Positions 8,586 through 17,370 of a stretch of 64,000 bases of DNA are shown piece by piece; within the stretch, counting starts at the first letter, position 1; every line of letters begins with the position of its first letter. The stretch comes from Alphaproteobacteria bacterium (GTDB lineage: Bacteria > Pseudomonadota > Alphaproteobacteria > Reyranellales > Reyranellaceae). The stretch is from positions 104,091 to 168,090 of the forward strand of contig JAFKFL010000020.1 in assembly GCA_017308235.1 (NCBI GenBank), written 5' to 3'. The position numbers and the translations under genes are program-made. Under the pieces are notes generated by a model. That model saw only the letters and a program-made list of their open reading frames with translations. It searched no databases and was not told where the DNA came from.

Positions 8586-9785
8586 ATGCGCCGGCTCGAG
8601 ATCGCAGGCGAGATTCTCGGCGCGAACGACCCGGCGTTGCCGGCGGCGATCGCGGCCGCCTATCGCGATCGGATACGCCCGCTCTGCCTCTGCCGCGAGC
8701 CCGGAATCCCGATGTATGTCGCGGCGATGGGCGAGCAGTTCGTCGTGAAGCGCATGCCGCTCAGCGGCGGCCAACACGATCCGGACTGCGACTCCTATGA
8801 GCCTCCGGTCGACCTGTCGGGACTTGGTGCGCTGATGGGCAGCGCGATCCGGCTCGATCCTGCGAGCGGCATGGCGGCGCTGCGGCTGGAGTTCAGCCTG
8901 ACGCGAACTGGCAGCAGGGCCGCGCCGACGCCCGGCGCAACAGAATCGACCTCGGTGAAGAGCGAGGCTCGCCGACTGTCGCTGCGCGCATCGCTGCATC
9001 TGCTCTGGAACGAGGCCGGCCTGACGAAGTGGACCTCGGCCTGGGCCAACAAGCGCCACTGGTGGAATATCCGCTACCATCTCATCGAAGCGGCGAAGAC
9101 CATGCTGGTGAAAGGCATGCCGTTGAACGATGTGCTGATCATCCCGGAACCATTCCGCGCCGAGAACAAAGAGGCGATCGAGCAGCGGCGCGCGACCGCG
9201 CTGAGCGGGATCCAGCCGCAGAGGACCGGCCCACGGAAGCTCATGGTGCTGGTCGGTGAGGTCAAGGAGTTCCAGCCGGCGCGCGGCGGTCACCGGCTGG
9301 TGGTCAAGCATTGGCCGGGGTTCCCGATCCTGCTCGATGACCGCACATGGACACGCGTGCAGGCACGGTTCGAAGCCGAACTCGCGCTTTGGGCTGCAAA
9401 TGACGCCGCGCATCTCATCGTGGTCGCGACCTTCGGGCTGAATGCCGCTGGCCTCGCGATCGTCGAGGAGATCGCGCTTATGGTCGTCGCCGAGAACTGG
9501 ATCCCCTATGAGTCCGCTCAGGAACTGCGTCTCGTCGAGGCGCTTGCGAAGACCCGCGAGCAGAGCATCAAGGGCCTGCGCTATGCCTCGCCCGCCGACC
9601 AGCCGATTGTCGCGGCATTGCTGATGCAACACCGGCCCCGTCCGATCGCTCTCTTCGTCGTGCCGGCGAGTGCAGACGATGGCTATGAGGCCGCGCTCAC
9701 GGAGATGATCGCCTCGCGGCCCGAGATGGATAGCTGGATCTGGCATACCGGCCAGGGAGAGATGCCGGCCCTCCCGGCTCGGTAG
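8586..9785 (+). CDS. DUF1173 domain protein
   Basis: The 399-residue protein matches the plasmid-borne DUF1173 family. It has an N-terminal Cys-containing segment (RPLCLCREPG, then HDPDCDSYEP, possibly metal-binding). The central region has the conserved TKWTSAWANKRHWWNIRYHL, and the C-terminal domain is alpha/beta. Function is unknown, but the gene recurs beside DUF736 and ArdC genes in conjugative plasmids. GAGGAG seven bases ahead fixes ATG 8586, rejecting a 46-residue upstream extension of poor composition. Confidence 0.85.
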   Translation: MRRLEIAGEILGANDPALPAAIAAAYRDRIRPLCLCREPGIPMYVAAMGEQFVVKRMPLSGGQHDPDCDSYEPPVDLSGLGALMGSAIRLDPASGMAALRLEFSLTRTGSRAAPTPGATESTSVKSEARRLSLRASLHLLWNEAGLTKWTSAWANKRHWWNIRYHLIEAAKTMLVKGMPLNDVLIIPEPFRAENKEAIEQRRATALSGIQPQRTGPRKLMVLVGEVKEFQPARGGHRLVVKHWPGFPILLDDRTWTRVQARFEAELALWAANDAAHLIVVATFGLNAAGLAIVEEIALMVVAENWIPYESAQELRLVEALAKTREQSIKGLRYASPADQPIVAALLMQHRPRPIALFVVPASADDGYEAALTEMIASRPEMDSWIWHTGQGEMPALPAR

Positions 9786-9821
9786 GACGCTATGGCAATG
9801 TGACGATCGGCCCAAGGATTC

Positions 9822-10748
9822 TCACGCCGCGTCCTGTCGAGCGTCCTCCTGCGGCTGCAGATCATGAAGATAGGTCACAGCACGCTGGGCATAAGCTGCC
9901 GCCTGGAAGATCGCCCGGCGGTCGCCATCGAGCAGCTTGAGCCATGACGCGACATAGCTGGCGTGGTCGGGCCGCGGCTCCAGCTCCGGCACGATGCCGA
10001 GATCGGCGCAGAGGAAGCTCGCGCCGATATCCGCGATCAGCTCTTCCCGGGCCCGCTCGGTCTGGTCCTTGTGATAGCGGCTGAGGTCCCGGTTGAGCCG
10101 ATGCGGCGCGCCGGCCCAATGGATGCACTCGTGCCCGAGCACGGCAACATAGGATTCGGCATCGCGGAAACACTGCAGATCCGGCATCTGGATGCTATTA
10201 CTGCCTGGGGCATAGAACGCCTTCGCGCCACCATGCCGGATCACGGCGCCGGTATTGGCGAAGAAGCGGTCGGCATGCTCGATCCGCACCAGCGGATCGG
10301 CGGGCGGTTCCGGGCGCTGATAATAGTGATCGGGCAGGCCGTCGATCTGCTCGCAGTTGAACACGGTGTAGGCCTTGAGAAAGGGGATATCCCGTTCGAT
10401 CTCGCCGCCGGCCGCGTCGACCTCGGTCCTGGTAAAGCGGCTGGCATAGACGACGGTCGAACCGCCTTCGCCCTTGCGCACATGGGCGCCAAGCTCACTC
10501 GCCTGGCGAAACGTCATCCAGATCGTCGAGGCGAACCCACGCGCCATCGCTTCCGACCAGAGCAGCAGGACGTTGAGCCCGGTATAGGGTTGGCCGTTGT
10601 GGCGTAGCGGCCGGGTTATCCGGCCGGCCACCTTGCCAGCGTTCCAGGGCTGCACCCAGGGACGGGTGCCCTTCTCGAGATCCGCCAGGATGCGTTCGGT
10701 GATGCGCGCGTAGATGTCGGCGCGCGCTCCCTTGTCCTTGCCCGTCAT
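9822..10748 (-). CDS. ardC: ArdC-like antirestriction protein (ssDNA-binding N-terminus plus zincin metallopeptidase)
   Basis: The 308-residue protein has the N-terminal ArdC ssDNA-binding domain (about 5-130, with WVQPWNAGK and GQPYTGLNVLLLW). Its C-terminal metallopeptidase carries GHECIHWAGAPHRLNR, the HExxH-type zinc site (HECIH), followed by EELIADIGASFLCADLG with the third ligand Glu/Asp. Related proteins from IncW plasmids protect incoming single strands from restriction. Its position in the block behind oriT fits early expression during conjugal entry. Start ATG 10748 follows AGGACAAGGCA. It converges on the DUF1173 gene. Confidence 0.88.
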   Translation of the reverse strand: MTGKDKGARADIYARITERILADLEKGTRPWVQPWNAGKVAGRITRPLRHNGQPYTGLNVLLLWSEAMARGFASTIWMTFRQASELGAHVRKGEGGSTVVYASRFTRTEVDAAGGEIERDIPFLKAYTVFNCEQIDGLPDHYYQRPEPPADPLVRIEHADRFFANTGAVIRHGGAKAFYAPGSNSIQMPDLQCFRDAESYVAVLGHECIHWAGAPHRLNRDLSRYHKDQTERAREELIADIGASFLCADLGIVPELEPRPDHASYVASWLKLLDGDRRAIFQAAAYAQRAVTYLHDLQPQEDARQDAA

Positions 10749-11006
10749 TGCCTTGTCCTCTGTTTCGGGGCCGCGCCCATCGCGCCCGGTCACGGAGGTT
10801 CGGCGCCGGGGCAATCAGGAGGGTCGCGCACCCGACCATCCGCCCGCGCTTGCGCGGCGGGTGGTCATGGGCCGAAACGCAGTGAAGGACGGCAAAGCCG
10901 TTGCGCGGACAGCCGGCCCCGGCAGGACCCCATCCGCGACCGGACGCAGGGTGCTGCCCTTCCCTTCCCTGCGTGACCTGGGTGCGGCGGACGGCAACAG
11001 GGAAAT

Positions 11007-11030
11007 GGCCGGCCCGGAACCGGGCCGGCC
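11007..11030. terminator. Perfect 11-bp GC hairpin
   Basis: GGCCGGCCCGG (11007-11017) and CCGGGCCGGCC (11020-11030) pair perfectly across an AA loop, 50 bases beyond the stop of the minus-strand gene at 11079. It probably ends that transcript, though there is no strong T run. The rest of 10749-11078 holds no gene. Confidence 0.45.
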
Positions 11031-11078
11031 TGGTCGGTCGGGATTGAAGAGCGAAGCCGAGGCCCCGCCGGTGATGGC

Positions 11079-11660
11079 TCAGCCGAATGCTGCCATCTGC
11101 ATCTCGGCGGCCTTGCGGTCGACGGCGTGGCCCGGATTCTCGACGGCGCGCTCGAAGGGCTTCCAGCGCTCGCCGACGACATGTTCATAAGCCGCGACGG
11201 CGCCTTCGGCCGCCATCCGAAGCGCATGGGCCTGGACGCCCATATCGGCGGCAAACTCGCGCTTGCGTTGCGCGGCGCTCTCGAAGCCGACCGGTCCGTC
11301 GAGATCCTCGTCGCGGGCCTCGTTGGCAAGCTTCGTCGTCAGGTCCCGCGCTTCGCAGACGGCCCGGCTGTAGAACTGGCCGGCGCCATGGGCGGATCCG
11401 ACATAGGAGCCGACGATCCGCTGCAGATGGATCTGCATCGCGCGTTCGGCGAGGCCGTCTCGCAGCGCCTCGGCGGTCTCGACGATCAAGCGCTCGTGCA
11501 GATCACGGATGCCTTCGCTGTCGAGCACCGGCAGGCCGAAACTCTCGGCGATGAGGATGGCCTGCGCCGCATCCGGGCAGGCGAGGCGGACCATTTCGAG
11601 GGTGGTGCCCTTGCGGAGCTGGACGACGCGGGCGGTCGGGCGGTGAGTAGTCCTGGACAT
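11079..11660 (-). CDS. Conserved plasmid hypothetical protein
   Basis: A 193-residue mostly helical protein, not recognised. It has an N-terminal basic arm (MSRTTHRPTARVVQLRKG), a segment PDAAQAILIAESFGLPVLDS, and a long helical C-terminus rich in Ala/Glu. AAGGAAG six bases upstream supports ATG 11660. It belongs to the block of plasmid genes around ArdC and DUF7007, so a role in maintenance or establishment is likely but unproven. The 408 bases upstream (11661-12068) are GC-rich with no supported gene. Confidence 0.65.
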   Translation of the reverse strand: MSRTTHRPTARVVQLRKGTTLEMVRLACPDAAQAILIAESFGLPVLDSEGIRDLHERLIVETAEALRDGLAERAMQIHLQRIVGSYVGSAHGAGQFYSRAVCEARDLTTKLANEARDEDLDGPVGFESAAQRKREFAADMGVQAHALRMAAEGAVAAYEHVVGERWKPFERAVENPGHAVDRKAAEMQMAAFG

Positions 11661-12068
11661 GCGAACTTCCTTCCTTCGGTTGTGCCGAAGTACCGGACCG
11701 GCCCTTGCCGGCCCTCCCTTCGGTCGCGCTCGAACGAAACCGGCGGAAAGACGGGCGCTTCAGGGTCCGGGCGACCTAAACGAGCGGGGCAGGTTTGCGG
11801 GCAAGCGGGGCCAACGGCCCTGCGCGGCCCGCGGGCCTGGCCTGCCGAGAGCGGTCGATCCGGCCGCGAAGCGGCGCGGAACGCGGCCTTGAAGCGCCCG
11901 GCCGCCGGTTTAAGAGCGCAGACCCGGCCGAAGGGAAGGCCGACCGGGGAGCGTCTCCGAGAGAGGCTGCCGACAGGAGAGCACAGCGCCAGCGATCGAT
12001 CCGCGACCATCAGCGCCGTTCCAGCCGAGCCGCAATGGGTATGCCTCGAACGGGCGCCGATCAGAGCT

Positions 12069-12377
12069 TCACGGCATGCGTGCTCGAAACCTCGCGATCG
12101 CCCGATCCTGCCGGACGAGCTTGGTCGACAAGGCGTCGATCTCCGATTGCCGCTCGGCGGTGAGCACTGCGAGGTGCGCGCGGTAACGGCCCAGGGATAG
12201 ATATCGGCCGGATGATCGACCGCGCCGATCGGCCGTCCGACGGTACCGCGACCGCAGGAACAGCGCCGTCACGCAGCGCCTGATTTGGCGATGGATGACG
12301 TCGAGCTGACGTTGTGTCTGCCGACGTGCCTCCTCCATGCGATGAAGCAGCACCACGCGGTCTCCGCTGGAATTCAC
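12069..12377 (-). CDS. Small basic hypothetical protein downstream of DUF7007
   Basis: The 102-residue Arg-rich, helical protein starts at GTG 12377, overlapping the TGA of the DUF7007 gene (GTGA), so it was once translationally coupled to it. GGAAGG lies about 10 bases upstream. About 25 arginines and a QRQLDVIHRQIRRC segment suggest a nucleic-acid-binding or coiled-coil protein, but no family was recognised. Because the upstream gene is split by an insertion sequence, its expression may now depend on a promoter inside the element. Confidence 0.55.
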   Translation of the reverse strand: MNSSGDRVVLLHRMEEARRQTQRQLDVIHRQIRRCVTALFLRSRYRRTADRRGRSSGRYLSLGRYRAHLAVLTAERQSEIDALSTKLVRQDRAIARFRARMP

Positions 12378-12790
12378 TGCGCCCTTCCCGGCTGCCACCC
12401 GCGAAAGTCGGACGGTCCGCCATAGACCTCGTGCCGCTCGGGATCGATGACGAAGCCGAAGCGGCCGACCTCATAATCGCGGGCAGGTACCAGGAAGCGC
12501 CGCTCCTCCGTGCCGCCTCCGCGTTGGCCGCCGATGGTCGCGACGCACTCGACGAAGGCATGCCGGTGGCTGGACGTGATTGCGGCGACGACGATCCAGT
12601 CCTCTGCGTGCTGGGCCTCGAAGGCCCGGCGGTCCTTCGCGACGGATTCGCCGGGTCCGAGCACGGTTCCGAAGATCGCCTCCCAGGCATCCGGCCAGGA
12701 ATCCTTGATGGTGCGCTCGGCACAGCGTCGCTCGAACCTGGTGAAGAGCTCCGGGAAGGCGATGGCGACGATCGCCCAGCATTCATCCTC

Positions 12791-13082
12791 TTTATATGAT
12801 GATTGGTCAAGACATAGGCTCTCCATTGCTGTTCTCCATTAGCTTCCTGCTTCCAATATCCAGGTGAACCCAGGTATTTCCTCAGCCGGTAACAGCCGGG
12901 ACAACCTTATATTCGGTCGCTGCATGAGCAGCGGTTCCACATTCCCGCATTCGATGGGCTGGGTTCAGGAAGGCGAGACCATCCTCATACGCGGCGGTTT
13001 AGGCCAAAGAAGACTTCCGGTTCGCCTGCCTGGATCTGCCGAAGCTGATCAGGCTTTGGCAGATTGCGGAAAGGGTGAGGCC
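12791..13082 (-). ncRNA. Putative bridge-RNA region of the IS110/IS1111 element
   Basis: In IS1111-type elements the guide ('bridge') RNA that pairs with target and donor DNA is encoded in the non-coding end downstream of the transposase. This 292-base segment occupies that place and holds no ORF. Repeated pieces such as CCAGGTGAACCCAGG near 12860 could be loop sequences, but no complete fold was resolved by eye, so this is a positional inference. Confidence 0.4.
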
Positions 13083-14249
13083 CTATGCATTCTTCAGCCT
13101 CGCACCTTCGATCACGATGCCGGAAGTCACGTACTTCCACAGAGCGACGAGCAGTTTGCGTGCGAGGGCCACGACAACTTTCTTGCGCTGAGCTACGCCG
13201 CTCGATGCTGCTCGCTGTCGGAACCATCCGGTCAGCGCGGAATCCGGTTGATGGCGCACCCAGAGCCAGGCGACCTGTATCATCGTGGTCCGTAGCCTCG
13301 GATTCCCGGCTTTCGATACGCCCTGATCGCGATCGACAGAACCGCTCTGCCACGGCGTCGGTGCCAATCCAGCATAGGCGGCGATCTGCCTACGATTGTC
13401 GAAGTGCCGGTAAAAGCCCTCCACCCAAAGCATCGACGCGAACTCGGGGCCGATGCCACGCACATTCTCAAGCATGGCAATGGCGCTACTTGCCTCTTTC
13501 CGTTCGGACGCAAGAAGTTCATCGCGCTCTGCCTCGATCGCTCTGATCTGCTCGATGACCAATTCGAGGCGATCAAGTTCGCGCGAAATCTGGGCCTTCA
13601 AGAACGGTGGTAGGGCATGACCATCGCCCGTGCGCAGGTCTTCAAGGCGCAGCCGCCGATCTCGGTTGAGGGGCCGATAGTCGGAAATGCCTTGGGCGAA
13701 CAATAGTCCTTCTATTCGATTGGCATGCGCCAATCGCTCGACGACGAGGGCCTTCCGTTCCCGAAGAAGCCTGCGCCGGTCTTCCTCGGCATGAGAGGGA
13801 ACCCGAACCATTGCGCAGGCGCGGGGTTCGCCACGTTTGAACGCCATCAGCGCTCGGATGAGTATTTCGCCGTCAATCCGATCCGTCTTCGCTCGACGCG
13901 CCTTCCTCGGAACCGCGATCGATGTCGCATCTACGACATGGCTTTCGAGACCTTCGTCAGCCAAGACCCGATGCACCCAGAAGCCGTCGAGACCGGCCTC
14001 CTGGATCAATACGATGGGGAGCAGATCGCCGGTTCGGCTTTTTGCCTTCAAACGGAGCTCGGCAAGCAAGCTAAGCAACCGTCCGATCTCGCCGGCCGGG
14101 AGACCTTTACGCGCCATCTTGGTATCGACGCACGGAATAAATGAGGTCACAAGCCAGTTTGATTGGCTCAACTCGACCGAGACGTAAATGAGCTTGGCCA
14201 GATCCTCGGGAAACTCCGTCTTGTCTGAAACTATCGGCTTCATGTTCAT
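13083..14249 (-). CDS. IS110-family transposase (DEDD/RuvC-like)
   Basis: The 388-residue recombinase has the IS110 layout. An N-terminal RuvC-like DEDD domain (IYVSVELSQSNWLVT near residue 25; acidic residues around VVDATSIAVPRKARRAKTDR) is followed by a coiled segment. The C-terminal Tnp20 domain (about 265-350) contains NVRGIGPEFASMLW and GLAPTPWQSG. The motif that usually reads D...S carries Glu (VELS), as in many IS1111-type members. GGAAG six bases upstream supports ATG 14249. The gene appears intact, so the element may still be mobile. Confidence 0.92.
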   Translation of the reverse strand: MNMKPIVSDKTEFPEDLAKLIYVSVELSQSNWLVTSFIPCVDTKMARKGLPAGEIGRLLSLLAELRLKAKSRTGDLLPIVLIQEAGLDGFWVHRVLADEGLESHVVDATSIAVPRKARRAKTDRIDGEILIRALMAFKRGEPRACAMVRVPSHAEEDRRRLLRERKALVVERLAHANRIEGLLFAQGISDYRPLNRDRRLRLEDLRTGDGHALPPFLKAQISRELDRLELVIEQIRAIEAERDELLASERKEASSAIAMLENVRGIGPEFASMLWVEGFYRHFDNRRQIAAYAGLAPTPWQSGSVDRDQGVSKAGNPRLRTTMIQVAWLWVRHQPDSALTGWFRQRAASSGVAQRKKVVVALARKLLVALWKYVTSGIVIEGARLKNA

Positions 14250-14779
14250 TCGCTCTTCCGGATGATGTCCGCCTGAGCCTTTCCGCGGCAGGCGCTGCGG
14301 TCAATCATGGGACTCATACCAGCCGCCCTCGGAGCGCAGCATCGGATGGACCTGTGCATTGCGCGAGGCCGAGAGGTGGAAGCCGCTATGGCCGGCCGTG
14401 CTGTGGCAGATGACGCCCTCGGCATAGAGCGTCGCGCCCTGCGACGATCCCCATGGCGTGCTGGCGCAAGACTGAAGATTCTTGCGGTGGAGCGCCCGCT
14501 TCTCACGCTGATGTTCGGCGTGCTCACGCACGCCGGCGCGAAACGCCGCCTCGTCGGCAAGCTCGCCGGATTGGCCAAAAAATCGGTCGCGTGTCCATTC
14601 GTGCATCGGCAGGCGAAGCCGTGAGCCGGAGGCGAGGACATGCCGACCCTCGCGCGCCGGCACCATGGCGAATGCGGTATCGCCGACCAGCGCGACGAGA
14701 AGCCCGTCCGCGCTGCGACCGTACGCGATCTCAGGATGGCTAGAGGCGTCGGGGTCGCGGATATCGGGAGCGGAACCAC

Positions 14780-15256
14780 TCATGCCGCGGTCCTCCCCTC
14801 GACGATATCGGCCCCAACCTCGTCGGCGGAGACCTCTTCGAGGACAGCGCGCGGATAACCGTTTCGGCTCAACCACTCCTCAGCCTCAGGCCGATGCGCG
14901 GCGAGATGGACGAGCTTCGCGCCCTCGCCCGGGCGGTCGAAGATCCGAACCATGACGACGGCCGGCCGCTCCAGGACGGTGAAGTACAGCTTGGATTCCA
15001 GCGAGAAGGTCCGATGCACCCTGATGGCGATGACGCCGTCGGCGCCGAAATCCGCCTCGTGCAAGGTGAAACATGCCGGCAGGCTCACCGTGCCCACACC
15101 ACGCTCGCCCTGTTTCTGGATGAGCCGGCCTTTGCTGTTCCTTGTCTGCCAGGTCGAGAGCTTCCGGGAAATCCGCTTCGGTGGTTGCGGCGTGCCATCC
15201 GACCACGCAATCAGCGAGCCGATCGGGACGTTATCGTAGATCATGTGCGCGGACAT
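14780..15256 (-). CDS. Conserved plasmid hypothetical protein upstream of DUF7007
   Basis: The 158-residue protein is not recognised. It opens MSAHMIYDNVPIGSLIAWSD. It has an apparent beta-rich middle (FTLHEADFGADGVIAIRVHR, SKLYFTVLERPAVVMVRIFD) and an alpha-helical end. GGAGG five bases before ATG 15256 supports this start, with 15259 as an alternative. Its stop overlaps the start of the DUF7007 gene (ATGA), so the two were co-translated. It follows the ParB-like gene in the same direction. Confidence 0.65.
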   Translation of the reverse strand: MSAHMIYDNVPIGSLIAWSDGTPQPPKRISRKLSTWQTRNSKGRLIQKQGERGVGTVSLPACFTLHEADFGADGVIAIRVHRTFSLESKLYFTVLERPAVVMVRIFDRPGEGAKLVHLAAHRPEAEEWLSRNGYPRAVLEEVSADEVGADIVEGRTAA

Positions 15257-15291
15257 CATGTCCTCCGTGTTTGCGCATGGCTGGAAACGAA

Positions 15292-15318
15292 GCCGCCGCC
15301 GGACGAGCCGGCGGCGGG
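15292..15318 (-). terminator. GC-rich hairpin after ParB-like gene
   Basis: CCGCCGCCGG (15293-15302) and CCGGCGGCGG (15308-15317) pair perfectly across a 5-base loop, about 30 bases beyond the stop of the ParB-like gene at 15349. It is probably a terminator or an mRNA 3'-end stabiliser; no T run is seen. Confidence 0.4.
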
Positions 15319-15348
15319 TTTCAGGTCGAAGAACGATGCGAAGGGCTG

Positions 15349-17031
15349 CTAGGCGGCCTCGCGCAACGGCTCGGCGTCATCGCCCTCATCGCCCTGGGGC
15401 TCGGAGCCGACGTCGCTATCCTGCGGATCCGTGGCCGGCTCATCCTGCTCGTCCTCGGGAACAGCCTCGTGCTTCGCGAGCCAGTTCGCGAGCGCGGCGG
15501 CGTCCGGCGCGAAGAGCGCCGACGGATGGACGAAGCGGCCCTCCGCGAAGTGCGCGACGAGCGCGGCCCGGGTGTCCTTGACGCGCGGGCGCGGCAGGAC
15601 AGAGGTGTCCGTGCACGAGCCTTCGAGCGCCGGACGCGACAGGCAGGACAGGAACTCCTCGATCCCCATATTCGGCAGGAAGGCATCCGCACCGATCGCT
15701 TCGCCGGCGATGCGGGCGACGATCCCGGAATCGGAGCGGTTCTCCCGGCACGAGAGTACCTCGATCAACGCACCGCGCGCCGCCTGCTGCAGCGTCTCCT
15801 TGTCGAAGCCGAGCTTGCCGTCCGGGCCGATCAGCCGCACCGCGTGGCGATCCATCCGGGCAAACCCGTAGACATCGTCGCTGGCTCCGGAGGCGATCGT
15901 GATGTTGCGCCCGGCGAGCGCCAACACGAGGAGCGCCAGCAGGGTGTCGCTGGCGATCGGGGCCCGCGACAGGGCCTCGTGGAGCGCATCGGTCCGGAAA
16001 TCGCCGATCATCCCGATGCCCCGGCGCGTCACGTCGGGACGGCTCCTCGGGGTCTCGGCCGCGTCATCTGCGACGGAGGCGCCGCCGCTCTGCGCCTTCT
16101 TCGACGTCGGCATCCGGTATCCGACGCTTTGAACCGTGCCATTGCGATCGAGATACATCGCGACGCGATCGCTCTTGCCCGCCTTGCCGTAGACGCGCTC
16201 CGCCTTCGGCGGCAGCACCGGCTCACCCCAGCTATTGACCTCGGCGATAACGCCGCGCTTCGGGAGATGGTGCGTCATCCACTCCTGCTGCGCACCGAGA
16301 TAGGCCTCGACATTGGTGGTGTAGCGGCCGTCCTCGTCGGCTGGCCCGAACAGATCCTCGACCCATTCGATGCCGTAGGCGCGCGTCAGCTCGTCGTCGA
16401 AGCTGGCATGCTTGGCGTACATCCGGGTCTTGGTCAGCGCGTTCGAGACGTTCCACCAGGTGACCTTCGGATCGTCCTTGGAGGGCTTGTACTTCTTCCA
16501 GACCTCCTTCTGGTCGTCGACCGGAGCAGCCGCGATGGTCCGGAGCTGCTGCTCATTCGGCATATCGCCCTTGGCGATGTGATCGAGCATGGCGGGCAGT
16601 ACGCTACCGAGTAGCCTGAGCTGGCGGACGCGGCGAAGCGCCAGCCCGAGCGCCGCCGCGATGGCCTCCTCGGTCCAGCCGAGCACGACCAGACGTTCGA
16701 TGCCGCGCCACTGATCGACCGGATTGAGCGGCTCCTGCGCGACATTCTCGATCATCGAGCGCATCGCGCCGTGATCGTCCGACGCCTCGACCTCCAGAAC
16801 CTCGATCTCGTCGAGGCCAGCGGCAATTGCCTGCTTCACGCGACGATGACCGAACTCGATGCGATAGCCGTTTCCGCCACCAGACTCGGGGACGACGACG
16901 GGCGGCTGCAGGATGCCGACGAGCTTGATGGTCGCGAGCAGCAGGGCATCGGCCTGGGGCGTGGACTTCGTCCGGCGCGAACGATCGGGATTATCCTTCA
17001 ACGCGCGCGGATCGACCTTCTTGAGTAGCAT
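15349..17031 (-). CDS. ParB/Spo0J-domain nuclease-like protein
   Basis: The 560-residue protein has an N-terminal ParB/sulfiredoxin-like domain (about 25-110, with PPVVVPESGG, EFGHRRVKQAIAAGL and ENVAQEPLNPVDQWRGIERL). An HTH (about 110-160) follows, then a long C-terminal region with a very acidic tail. It is larger than partition ParB and belongs to the plasmid 'ParB-like nuclease' type commonly encoded beside DUF7007 and large methylase-helicase genes. The true partition ParB is RepB at 52694-53686. ATG 17031 follows GGAG, and the upstream 164 codons of the open frame are low-complexity and were dropped. Role in transfer or establishment is inferred. Confidence 0.82.
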   Translation of the reverse strand: MLLKKVDPRALKDNPDRSRRTKSTPQADALLLATIKLVGILQPPVVVPESGGGNGYRIEFGHRRVKQAIAAGLDEIEVLEVEASDDHGAMRSMIENVAQEPLNPVDQWRGIERLVVLGWTEEAIAAALGLALRRVRQLRLLGSVLPAMLDHIAKGDMPNEQQLRTIAAAPVDDQKEVWKKYKPSKDDPKVTWWNVSNALTKTRMYAKHASFDDELTRAYGIEWVEDLFGPADEDGRYTTNVEAYLGAQQEWMTHHLPKRGVIAEVNSWGEPVLPPKAERVYGKAGKSDRVAMYLDRNGTVQSVGYRMPTSKKAQSGGASVADDAAETPRSRPDVTRRGIGMIGDFRTDALHEALSRAPIASDTLLALLVLALAGRNITIASGASDDVYGFARMDRHAVRLIGPDGKLGFDKETLQQAARGALIEVLSCRENRSDSGIVARIAGEAIGADAFLPNMGIEEFLSCLSRPALEGSCTDTSVLPRPRVKDTRAALVAHFAEGRFVHPSALFAPDAAALANWLAKHEAVPEDEQDEPATDPQDSDVGSEPQGDEGDDAEPLREAA

Positions 17032-17301
17032 GACAGGCTCCTGTTCAGGGGTATGGGCGCGGTCTGGCACCGGCCCTTCTCCGTCTTCTTTTCGAAGACC
17101 CCCTCCCGCCCGCGGAGCGGGCGGGCCGGAGCAATTGCGGCCGAGCAACCCGGCCAGGCGGCCAAGCGGGGCGCGTGAAGCCCTGCGCAGGACGCCGGGC
17201 CGGGATCGCGAGCGGCGCGGTTGAGCGGAAGCGGCAGCGGCTCGCCCGGTCTGCGAGCAGCCGTTCCCCTTTCCCTTTCCCTTCCTCTTCTCCTGCTCAG
17301 A

Positions 17302-17335
17302 TTGAAACGCGCTTGTTTCGACGCTATATTGCGTC
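17302..17335 (+). promoter_or_regulatory. Promoter with overlapping palindromes for the RES/Xre operon
   Basis: TTGAAA (17302-17307) and TATATT (17325-17330) are separated by 17 bases, a near-consensus promoter. The -10 box is framed by the palindrome GACGC-TATATT-GCGTC (17320-17335). The -35 region holds GAAAC-GCGCTT-GTTTC. Both are plausible binding sites for the Xre antitoxin, giving autorepression. The start codon lies about 35 bases downstream. The rest of 17032-17301 is GC-rich and empty. Confidence 0.65.
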
Positions 17336-17370
17336 AGAATGATTGGCACTTCTGAACGAAGGTGAGCGCC

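Larger units (their letters stand above)
12791..14312 (-). mobile_element. IS110-family (IS1111-type) insertion sequence
   Basis: The element of about 1522 bp is bounded by the break in the DUF7007 gene. Its transposase gene is followed by 292 bases of non-coding DNA (12791-13082) but preceded by only 63 bases. Subterminal inverted repeats ATGATTGGTC (12799-12808) and GGTCAATCAT (14299-14308, reverse complement ATGATTGACC) lie a few bases inside each end. A long non-coding segment on the 3' side plus subterminal repeats fits the IS1111 subgroup. CTC occurs at both junctions (12788-12790, 14313-14315). Confidence 0.72.
12374..14783 (-). pseudogene. DUF7007 gene split by an IS110-type insertion
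   Basis: Two pieces of one gene are separated by the insertion sequence. The 5' part (14783 down to about 14313) begins MSGSAPDIRDPDASSHPEIA and ends in the family motif HPMLRSEGGWYE before running into element sequence and stopping at 14301. The 3' part (12790 down to 12374) resumes with EDECWAIVAIAFPELFTRFE. Joined, they restore the expected DUF7007 order (GGWYE-EDECWAIV). DUF7007 proteins are plasmid-encoded and of unknown function. The 5' part overlaps the upstream gene by ATGA at 14780-14783. An intact copy would be about 300 residues, and the break removes the C-terminal half. Confidence 0.8.

Noticed and set aside
8175..9815. 546-residue minus-strand open frame
   Set aside because: It mirrors the DUF1173 gene, which has a good ribosome binding site and conserved motifs; the antisense product shows none.
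11661..12068. Possible gene in the GC-rich gap
   Set aside because: Plus-strand ORFs here are Arg/Pro/Gly-rich without a start signal or domain; no repeat of interest seen.
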